14,167 nt of DNA, taken from NCBI GenBank assembly GCA_022840285.1, contig JALHIE010000061.1, positions 1 to 14,167 of the forward strand, given 5' to 3'. Source of the stretch: Porphyromonadaceae bacterium (GTDB lineage Bacteria > Bacteroidota > Bacteroidia > Bacteroidales > Dysgonomonadaceae). Shown here one piece after another: positions 1 to 5,175 of the stretch (its first letter is position 1; every line of letters starts with the position of its first letter). Below the pieces are notes generated by a model, which was not told the DNA's origin, made no database searches, and saw only the letters and a program-made list of their open reading frames with translations. Both the position numbers and the translations under genes were made by a program.

Positions 1-54
1 TTTTACGAATTGTTTGGGTGGACGAACACCCTTGAATGGTTTAATAATTGCCAT
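1..54 (-). CDS. DUF1015-type protein, N-terminal fragment cut by the window edge
   Basis: Only 18 codons are visible, read leftward from an ATG at 54-52 and open to the window edge. The peptide begins MAIIKPFKGVRPPK, which resembles the conserved opening of DUF1015-family proteins of Bacteroidales. These are cytoplasmic proteins of about 400 residues with no function that I can state. The start is well placed: a TACTTTTG promoter element lies on the same strand about 35 nt upstream and would give a leader of roughly 28 nt. The gene diverges from the small membrane protein gene to its right. The family call rests on a very short peptide and is tentative; the existence of a coding start here is more certain. 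Confidence 0.6.
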   Translation of the reverse strand, partial: MAIIKPFKGVRPPKQFVK

Positions 55-88
55 TGTTTAAGATTAATATTATTTGTGAATACTGCTG

Positions 89-96
89 CAAAAGTA
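89..96 (-). promoter_or_regulatory. Bacteroidota -7 promoter element for the DUF1015-type gene
   Basis: On the minus strand these bases read TACTTTTG, a full match to the Bacteroidota -7 consensus TAnnTTTG. It lies 34 nt upstream of the ATG at 54. I see no TTTG or TTG box at the expected 19-21 nt spacing, so only the -7 half is supported. Confidence 0.5.
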
Positions 97-114
97 CTGC
101 TTTTTTTCCCAACC

Positions 115-146
115 TTGTAGTTATTCAGCAAAATTGTTTAACTTTG
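115..146 (+). promoter_or_regulatory. Bacteroidota promoter (-33 TTG, -7 TAACTTTG) for the small membrane protein gene
   Basis: TAACTTTG at 139-146 fits TAnnTTTG exactly, with TTG at 115-117 separated by 21 nt. Transcription would start near 152-154. This matters for start choice: the ATG at 134 lies inside the promoter and cannot be the start for this transcript, leaving the ATGs at 173, 191 or 200. Confidence 0.55.
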
Positions 147-190
147 GTGTGAGCAATCAAACACTTACTATTATGGGCGGCGAGGGACAC

Positions 191-445
191 ATGCTGGACA
201 TGATAAAGAAACTGGAGCTAAACCGTACCCAAAGAAAAGATATCGGCGGCGGAAGATTCAGGTCGCATAAGCGACCGCGCATAACGGAAGAATACTTGCG
301 GAACATGGAAAGCGTTGAAACGGAAAAACCTGAGGAAATTTCTCCACGAAAGAGACGGCAATATCAAATCGTTGCTGTTGTCTCCCTGATCATTGTTGCG
401 GCAGCTCTACTTTTTTTCTCCATCCAGCTATTTTCACACCGATAA
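191..445 (+). CDS. small single-pass membrane protein, unknown family
   Basis: I do not recognise this protein. From the ATG at 191 it has 84 residues. The N-terminal 57 or so are strongly charged and basic (KRPR at 27-30, PRKRR at 52-56). One hydrophobic segment at about 60-80 (rich in V, I, A, L, F) is followed by a short FSHR tail. The basic stretch just before the helix predicts a cytoplasmic N-terminus, making it a tail-anchored or N-in single-pass protein. There is no signal peptide and no cysteine. The start is uncertain: ATGs at 173 and 200 are in frame, and a purine-rich GAGGGA at 182-187 sits 3 nt before the chosen ATG, which is close for a Shine-Dalgarno site. A well-formed promoter lies upstream. 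The next gene begins 55 nt downstream on the same strand, so the two may be cotranscribed. Confidence 0.6.
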   Translation: MLDMIKKLELNRTQRKDIGGGRFRSHKRPRITEEYLRNMESVETEKPEEISPRKRRQYQIVAVVSLIIVAAALLFFSIQLFSHR

Positions 446-500
446 GTTTCTTTATACGGCCGGTAATGTTTCCATAATTTATAAAAAAACGTGAAGTAAT

Positions 501-967
501 ATGATTCAAATTCCCGAACAAAAGATTATCAAGGCAGCCGAAAAAGGCATGGATGAATTTCTGAAGGTGTTTACCGATGCTTACCGGCAGAGAACATGCA
601 TAAGCTAAATGGTTACCAACACACGCTTCTGGCTTTCCGGTTTTTTACGGACGAAGTGCGCGAAGGGGGTTTCGTGCAGTTGATCCAGAACGGATACGGC
701 GGGTACCTTTTTGACAACCCTGCGGCGAAGGCCTTGAAGTCGATGGGAGCTAAAGGGTTATCGAAAATCCTGTACAAAGCCAAGGAGATTTACGATAGCC
801 ACCGGGCTGAACTCGAGCGTGACACCACCGAAGAGGAATTCATGGCCATATATGAACAATTCGAACAGTTCGATGAAAAGTATATGGAAATAGAAGAGGA
901 AGAGACTTCCATTATTGCAGCATACGTGGATGAAAACATAGAAGATTTTGCGGAAGTAGTCAAGTGA
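501..967 (+). pseudogene. DUF4375 (DMP19-like) protein, frame broken near the N-terminus
   Basis: The gene seems to start at the ATG at 501 with MIQIPEQKIIKAAEKGMDEF. That frame hits TAA at 606-608 after 35 codons. A second frame, open from 557 and stopping with TGA at 965-967, carries the rest: LPAENMHKLNGYQHTLLA, then DEVREGGFVQLIQNGYGG, then an acidic C-terminus ending in AEVVK. The DEV-x-x-GGF-x-Q motif with a following N-G-Y-G is typical of DUF4375 proteins. The two frames differ by one base (a net loss of one, or gain of two). The break lies between 557 and 595, probably before 581, because LPAEN already looks native. Family members as I remember them have a few more residues here, so a short deletion is likely. 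A protein restarted at the ATG at 596 (123 residues) might still be made. The function of the family in this phylum is unknown. Confidence 0.65.
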
Positions 968-968
968 A

Positions 969-1451
969 TGCTGGTATAAAAAATTGCGCATCGACCAGGA
1001 TTTTGCCAATATGACCGGTTGGAAAGAACTGGCCGCAAAAACAAGAGAAGCTTACAATCAAATCCCTGATAAAGAGAAACGATCAACACTCCTGTTCTGC
1101 GACAATTACGGCCTTGCGGGAGCTATAAATTATTACAACAGGGGTAAAGTGCCGGAAGCCTACTCGTTAAGTACCGATTACATTTTTTGGATTCCGCGGT
1201 ATCCGGTCGGTTATTCGAAACATTATCTGGATCGGTCCGGAACCCGGATATATCTTCTCAGCCAGCCGAAAACAGATGTTACACCCGTGTTTTATAAAAT
1301 GATTGAAGAAAAGAAAAAGACAATGGATATTTTCTATGGCTCCCTGCTCTCTGTTCTTTTCTCCTCTTCCAGCAACTTTGCCGCTTCACAAACCTCGTTG
1401 TACCATTCTTCACCGAACCTACGTATAAGCGGTTCACGAAGAAACTCGTAG
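969..1451 (+). pseudogene. C-terminal remnant of a family-39-type glycosyltransferase (PMT/ArnT-like)
   Basis: The frame is open from 960 to the TAG at 1449-1451. Recognisable sequence runs from about 969 to 1332: KLRIDQDFANMTGWKEL, FCDNYGLAGAINYYNRG, STDYIFWIPR, GTRIYLL. These resemble the soluble C-terminal region of lipid-linked sugar transferases of the dolichyl-phosphate-mannose mannosyltransferase superfamily. The entire N-terminal multi-helix catalytic domain, usually several hundred residues, is absent. Sequence left of 968 belongs to the DUF4375 gene, so the fusion point is within a few bases of its stop codon. The stretch between IFWIPR and GTRIYLL looks too short, suggesting an internal deletion as well. 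The natural end is probably near KKKTMDIF at about 1332; the remaining 39 codons are antisense to the DUF3109 gene and look like read-through. No ATG is well placed (in-frame TTG at 984, ATG at 1011). I consider it non-functional. Confidence 0.65.
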
Positions 1452-1930
1452 ATCTTTACCCCTTCACGTTTTCCAAGTTTCACAGCGGGCTTGCATATCG
1501 ACCAACGGTTGTAGTTTACTGCCGTAAATTCGCTCAGCTTCTGTAAACGTATGGGATAAAGGTGACAGGAAACAGGTTTCTGCACCGAAATACGGTCTTC
1601 GCGGCAGGCTTTTTCAATGGAACATTTGCATGTACCATCCGCATCAAAGTAGGTGAACACACATTCCCGGCCGTTGATGATGGATGTTACCAGTTCACCG
1701 TCATAATCGGTATAAGCAATGCCCTGTTCTTCAATAAGAGCCTGCGCCTTGGGCGACAAATCGTTCCATATCTCAGGCAGGATCGACTGTATCTGCTCAA
1801 ATTCCTCCTGTTCCAACGGCGCGCCAGAATCACCTTCAACACAACAAGCACCTTTACATTTGGTTAAATGACAAATAAAATGCTCTTCAAAAATATCGTC
1901 TGATAATATAGTGTCTCTAATTTGAATCAT
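1334..1930 (-). CDS. DUF3109 / YkgJ-like cysteine-cluster protein
   Basis: This 198-residue protein matches the DUF3109 family of Bacteroidota, related to YkgJ-type cysteine-cluster proteins that are thought to bind a metal or Fe-S cluster. The cysteines fit: C20, C25, C29, C30 in FICHLTKCKGACC, followed by VEGDSGAPL, then C90, C101, C103, C109 and C122 (SCHLYPIRL), and C146. No catalytic activity is known to me. The start is the ATG at 1930, because family members begin MIQI; an in-frame TTG 9 nt upstream is less likely. AAAAGG lies directly before the ATG. The gene is downstream of the CPBP protease on the same strand, and the protease's shifted frame overlaps this start by 14 nt, which suggests translational coupling. 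It converges with the glycosyltransferase remnant, whose open frame overlaps its last 118 bases. Confidence 0.85.
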   Translation of the reverse strand: MIQIRDTILSDDIFEEHFICHLTKCKGACCVEGDSGAPLEQEEFEQIQSILPEIWNDLSPKAQALIEEQGIAYTDYDGELVTSIINGRECVFTYFDADGTCKCSIEKACREDRISVQKPVSCHLYPIRLQKLSEFTAVNYNRWSICKPAVKLGKREGVKIYEFLREPLIRRFGEEWYNEVCEAAKLLEEEKRTESREP

Positions 1931-2014
1931 CCTTTTCAACTTTAACTTGTACCTTGTATTGTGAAAACAGGAAATAGGTCAACAACCCACTCACAATCAT
2001 CACAATAACACAGC
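1917..2014 (-). pseudogene. Out-of-frame C-terminal helix of the CPBP protease
   Basis: Reading from 2012 leftward one frame off the protease gives CVIVMIVSGLLTYFLF, then SQYKVQVKVEKDDSN, and a TAG at 1919-1917. A hydrophobic helix followed by a lysine-rich hydrophilic tail is what one expects after the HFVNN motif of this family. The shift needed is one extra base (or two fewer) at about 2003-2014. The stop would overlap the DUF3109 ATG at 1930 by 14 nt, a normal coupled arrangement. The intact gene was therefore probably 1917-2731. I see no canonical X XXY YYZ slippery heptamer, so a mutation or a sequencing error is more likely than programmed frameshifting. Confidence 0.6.
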
Positions 2015-2731
2015 CGCATTATTCACAAAATGATAAAGCATGGGAATCCATAAATTTCGTGAATAAAGAAACAGGTACCCCAACACAGCCCCCATAACCA
2101 GTCGCGGGAGAAAACCATAAAATTGCAAGTGAATGGCACTGAAAATAAAGGCGGCTGTCCACACTGCCACATGGCCGTTACGCAACCATTTTTCGATAAG
2201 CTGTTGCAAGGCACCCCTGAAAAAAATCTCTTCCACAAAAGCGGCGGCAGCGGCAATAATCAACAAATTCAAAAACAAGTCGGATAAGGTTTCCCCCGAA
2301 AGGAAGAGATCGGTAACATCCTTGGCGGCGTCCTCCATCTGCCGCATCCAATTCTCCACTCCCGTCAATGAGTCCGGGAGCACAATCTGTTCATTCCACT
2401 GAGCGATAACCGCTATCGCGGGATAGGAAACTCCAAAAATCAAAAAACCGTACAGAAGACCTTGCGACATTTTTCGGGTTTTCCTTATCCCCATCATCTG
2501 CATCGGGTTTTCCGTGATCCACCGAGAAAGGGTGTAAGCCGGCAGAAACATCACAAAAATATCCTGCAAGATAATGCTGAACCGATAATACCAGATGCTT
2601 CCCTCTGCGGATGGCAGTGAAATTCCGGCCATGAACAAGATGGCTCCGGCCACAAATGAGCCCATCAGGGAGAACAAAAGCAGGTAGATAATTCTTGCAC
2701 GCTGTGAGCTGTGCTCGAGTATTTTTTGCAT
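2000..2731 (-). CDS. CPBP family intramembrane metalloprotease, probably with a frameshifted C-terminus
   Basis: This is a multi-pass membrane protein of 243 residues as read. It carries the CPBP (CAAX protease and bacteriocin-processing, ABI) motifs: EEIFFR with E167, E168 and R172; FSAIH with H201; and HFVNN with H234 and N238. In eukaryotic Rce1 homologues these residues build a glutamate/histidine active site in the membrane. Bacterial members are linked to peptide processing or immunity, and the substrate here is unknown. Hydrophobic segments lie at about 14-37, 50-68, 90-110, 152-166, 188-201 and 209-224. The frame stops at 2002-2000, only five residues after N238. A different frame continues with a hydrophobic helix (see the 1917-2014 entry), so this stop is probably caused by a frameshift. 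A TATCTTTG promoter element lies 20 nt upstream of the ATG at 2731. Confidence 0.85.
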   Translation of the reverse strand: MQKILEHSSQRARIIYLLLFSLMGSFVAGAILFMAGISLPSAEGSIWYYRFSIILQDIFVMFLPAYTLSRWITENPMQMMGIRKTRKMSQGLLYGFLIFGVSYPAIAVIAQWNEQIVLPDSLTGVENWMRQMEDAAKDVTDLFLSGETLSDLFLNLLIIAAAAAFVEEIFFRGALQQLIEKWLRNGHVAVWTAAFIFSAIHLQFYGFLPRLVMGAVLGYLFLYSRNLWIPMLYHFVNNAAVLL

Positions 2732-2750
2732 GTTTTGTAATTTCGAGCTG

Positions 2751-2758
2751 CAAAGATA
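2751..2758 (-). promoter_or_regulatory. Bacteroidota -7 promoter element for the CPBP protease gene
   Basis: On the minus strand the bases read TATCTTTG, matching TAnnTTTG, 19 nt before the ATG at 2731. The leader would be about 13 nt. No -33 box is seen at proper spacing. It is divergent from the tig promoter at 2777-2807. Confidence 0.45.
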
Positions 2759-2776
2759 GCATTTTTCAACATATTT

Positions 2777-2807
2777 TTTGCAGTTACCAATATAAAGCGT
2801 ATTTTTG
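2777..2807 (+). promoter_or_regulatory. tig promoter, full Bacteroidota consensus
   Basis: TTTG at 2777-2780 is followed after exactly 19 nt by TATTTTTG at 2800-2807. This matches both the -33 and -7 elements of the primary sigma factor of Bacteroidota. Transcription would start near 2814, leaving an AT-rich leader of about 83 nt before the tig ATG. Confidence 0.7.
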
Positions 2808-2896
2808 CATCCAATTTTAAAAAATCGGTTTTATCATTTAAATCGATTGATTTTCAAACTGGAACAAAACTTAAAAGCGTAAAATAAACAGTTCAA

Positions 2897-4270
2897 ATGA
2901 AGGTAACACTCAACAAAACAGACAATGTGAACGGCATCATCGCCATAGAATTAGAAAAACCGGATTATCAGGAAAACGTTGACAAATCGCTGAACCAATT
3001 CCGTCAAAAAGCCAATATCCCGGGTTTTCGGCAAGGTAAAGTTCCCAAAGGAATTATTCAGAAAATGTACGGAAAATCCATTCTTGCCGAGGAAATCAAT
3101 AAGTTAGTCAGCAACGAATTGTATAAATACATCAAGGACAACGAATTGAATATCCTGGGCGAGCCGCTGCCAAACGAAGAAGAACAAAAAACAATTGATT
3201 TCGACAAGGATGAGAATTTCGAATTTAAGTTCGATATTGCTTTGGCTCCTGAATTTGAACTCTCGCTCAACAAAAAAGACACGCTTACCTATCACAACGT
3301 TAAGCTGGAGGACGATTTACTCGACAAACAGTACGACGCTTACAAACAAAATTACGGCACCTACAAACAGGTAGAGAGCGAAGCCGTTGAAACCGATCTC
3401 ATTAAAGGCAAGATTTCAGAAATCGATAACGGTGAACCCAAAGAGAACCTGATCGAAATCGAAAACGGCATGATCATGCCATCCTATATCAAGGACGAAG
3501 AGACCAAAAAGAAGTTTGTGGGTGCCAAGGTGGGCGATACTGTCGTCTTCAACCCAGGAACTGCCTACGACAACAACGCTGCGGAAATAGCATCGTTGTT
3601 GCAGATCGCCAAAGAAAACGTAGCGGATGTCGACTCCGACTTTTCTTTCGAGATTCAGGAAATTACCCGGTACGAAGCAGCAGCAATGGACCAGGAGCTG
3701 TTTGACAAAGTGCTGGGCGAAGGTCTGGTTTCATCGGAAGAGGAATTCAAAGCAAAAATCGCTGAATCGTTGAACAACCAGTTCAAACCGGCAGCAGACA
3801 GTTTATTTATGAAATCGGCACGTGAACTGATCCTGAAAAAACTGAAAAACGTTGAATTTCCCGAAGCTTTCCTGAAACGGTGGTTATTGGTTGCCAACGA
3901 GAAGAACACAGCGGAAACGATCGAAAACGACTATCCGAAAATCGCCGATGATTTGAAATATCACCTGTCGAAAGAAAAGATTGTAAAGGAGCAGAACATA
4001 AAAATCGAAAACAGCGACCTGGAAACCTTTGCAGCCGAGGTTGCCAGAGCACAATTTGCGCAATACGGGATGGGAAACGTTCCCGCCGACGTGTTGGAAA
4101 ACTATGTTAAACGGATGCTGGGTGACCAGAATACGGTCAGAAACATGTACGACCAGCTGGTTGAAAACAAGGTGATGGAATGGTTTAAACAAACCGTTAA
4201 AGTCAACGAGAAAGAAATCTCATCGAAAGATTTCGAAAAACTGCTTTCGGAAGAGAAAGGAGAAAAATAA
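2897..4270 (+). CDS. tig: trigger factor, ribosome-associated chaperone
   Basis: Trigger factor binds the ribosome near the polypeptide exit and shields nascent chains in the cytoplasm. The 457-residue length is normal for the family. The ribosome-binding signature is clear: IPGFRQGKVPKGI at about 41-53 (GFRxGKxP). The middle, about 150-250, sits where the FKBP-type prolyl isomerase domain should be (KGKISEID, KKFVGAKVGDTVVFN), but is divergent, as is usual in Bacteroidota, so isomerase activity cannot be assumed. The C-terminal 200 residues are charged and helix-rich, fitting the chaperone arms. The ATG at 2897 directly begins the conserved MKVTLNK opening. The gene has its own promoter and precedes clpP and clpX, a linkage shared with many bacteria that ties folding to degradation. 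The tail ends in a lysine- and glutamate-rich stretch. Confidence 0.97.
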   Translation: MKVTLNKTDNVNGIIAIELEKPDYQENVDKSLNQFRQKANIPGFRQGKVPKGIIQKMYGKSILAEEINKLVSNELYKYIKDNELNILGEPLPNEEEQKTIDFDKDENFEFKFDIALAPEFELSLNKKDTLTYHNVKLEDDLLDKQYDAYKQNYGTYKQVESEAVETDLIKGKISEIDNGEPKENLIEIENGMIMPSYIKDEETKKKFVGAKVGDTVVFNPGTAYDNNAAEIASLLQIAKENVADVDSDFSFEIQEITRYEAAAMDQELFDKVLGEGLVSSEEEFKAKIAESLNNQFKPAADSLFMKSARELILKKLKNVEFPEAFLKRWLLVANEKNTAETIENDYPKIADDLKYHLSKEKIVKEQNIKIENSDLETFAAEVARAQFAQYGMGNVPADVLENYVKRMLGDQNTVRNMYDQLVENKVMEWFKQTVKVNEKEISSKDFEKLLSEEKGEK

Positions 4271-4287
4271 AATCTTCCGCGTAAACA

Positions 4288-4302
4288 AGGAGATTATCTC
4301 CT
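4288..4302. promoter_or_regulatory. inverted repeat in the -33 region of the clpP promoter
   Basis: AGGAGA-TTA-TCTCCT is a perfect 6+6 inverted repeat with a 3-nt centre, starting 17 nt after the tig stop. As RNA it could form a small hairpin, but no U tract follows, so a terminator is unlikely. Its position covers the -33 region of the candidate promoter at 4312-4319, where a protein-binding operator could act. The role is inferred only from position. Confidence 0.35.
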
Positions 4303-4311
4303 AAAAATAAA

Positions 4312-4319
4312 TATCTTTG
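4312..4319 (+). promoter_or_regulatory. candidate -7 element for clpP-clpX
   Basis: TATCTTTG matches TAnnTTTG. No TTTG or TTG lies 19-21 nt upstream; that position is occupied by the inverted repeat at 4288-4302. If used, the transcript starts near 4326 with a leader of about 80 nt, and clpP-clpX would have a source of mRNA independent of tig. Confidence 0.4.
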
Positions 4320-4407
4320 TTTCAAGAAACGATATCTTGATGGTCGATAGTCTAAATTACACACATCGCATCAGACTTAAAAAAACGTTGATAAAAAACG
4401 AAAAATT

Positions 4408-5082
4408 ATGCAAAACGATTTCAGAAAATATGCCGTTAAGCATCTTGGAATGAGCAGTGCCCGTCTGGACGGATATACAAAAGCAATAAGTGCCGGCGGC
4501 GGATACATTTCCCCGACCATTATCGAAGAACGTCAGTTGAACGTTGCCCAGATGGATGTTTTCTCACGCCTGATGATGGACCGGATCATTTTTCTGGGCA
4601 CCCAGATTGACGATTACACCGCCAACGTCATACAGGCACAGCTGCTTTACCTCGACTCTGCCGATCAGGGAAAAGATATTTCCATTTACATCAATTCTCC
4701 CGGTGGATCGGTTTATGCCGGTTATGGAATTTATGACACCATGCAGTTCATTTCCAGCAACGTAACTACCATCTGTACCGGGATGGCAGCATCTATGGCC
4801 GCTGTTCTGCTGGTTGCCGGAGCACCCAAGAAGCGCTTTGCGCTGACGCACTCGCGTGTGATGATTCACCAACCGTTGGGTGGCGTACAAGGGCAGGCAT
4901 CGGACATTGAAATTACCGCGCGCGAAATCGCCAAGGTAAAGCAGGAACTGAACGCCATCATTTCAAAACATACCGGAAGACCCATCGAAGAAGTATCCCG
5001 CGATTCTGACCGTGACTTCTGGATGAGTGCCTCAGAAGCAAAAGAATACGGCATGGTGGATGAAATATTGATGAAGAAGTAG
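4408..5082 (+). CDS. clpP: ClpP, ATP-dependent Clp protease proteolytic subunit
   Basis: ClpP forms the tetradecameric serine-peptidase barrel that degrades proteins unfolded by ClpX in the cytoplasm. The 224-residue protein shows the full catalytic triad: Ser129 in GMAASMA, His154 in MIHQPLGG, and Asp203 in SDRDFWM. The spacings of 25 and 49 residues equal those of the E. coli enzyme (97, 122, 171). The oxyanion and strand region INSPGGSVYAG is at about 95-105. The N-terminal 35-40 residues (to about GGGYISP) exceed the mature E. coli protein and may be a propeptide or a Bacteroidota extension. The start at the ATG at 4408 gives MQNDFRKYAV; no in-frame ATG lies nearby upstream. clpX starts 93 nt downstream without a recognisable promoter, so the two are probably cotranscribed. 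Confidence 0.97.
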   Translation: MQNDFRKYAVKHLGMSSARLDGYTKAISAGGGYISPTIIEERQLNVAQMDVFSRLMMDRIIFLGTQIDDYTANVIQAQLLYLDSADQGKDISIYINSPGGSVYAGYGIYDTMQFISSNVTTICTGMAASMAAVLLVAGAPKKRFALTHSRVMIHQPLGGVQGQASDIEITAREIAKVKQELNAIISKHTGRPIEEVSRDSDRDFWMSASEAKEYGMVDEILMKK

Positions 5083-5111
5083 GAATAACGGAGCGGATTC
5101 CCCGATCAACG

Positions 5112-5124
5112 TGTGGAGTCCACA
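5112..5124. repeat. 13-bp palindrome between clpP and clpX
   Basis: TGTGGA-G-TCCACA is a perfect 6+6 inverted repeat centred on one base, 30 nt after the clpP stop. As RNA it could fold as a 5-bp stem with a 3-nt loop. There is no T tract after it, so it is not a normal terminator. It might modulate the relative levels of clpP and clpX mRNA or be a protein site. Confidence 0.35.
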
Positions 5125-5175
5125 ATGTCAGGTTCGTCTGTTATCTGATGCCTGATATCTAAAAGTCTATAAAAA

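Noticed and set aside
134..190. ATG at 134 or 173 as the start of the small membrane protein
   Set aside because: The ATG at 134 lies upstream of the predicted transcript start. The ATG at 173 remains possible but has no purine-rich site, so 191 was chosen with caution.
758..1089. Minus-strand open frames opposite DUF4375
   Set aside because: These are shadows of the coding strand. Their translations are low-complexity (F- and S-rich) and match no family.
1334..1451. The plus-strand frame extending the glycosyltransferase remnant (GSLLSVLFSSS...)
   Set aside because: It is antisense to the conserved C-terminus of the DUF3109 protein and does not resemble a transferase tail. It is best read as run-on after loss of the normal stop.
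2000..2020. Programmed ribosomal frameshift in the CPBP gene
   Set aside because: No X XXY YYZ slippery heptamer or convincing downstream structure is seen, and frameshifting is not known for this family. A mutation or sequencing error is simpler.
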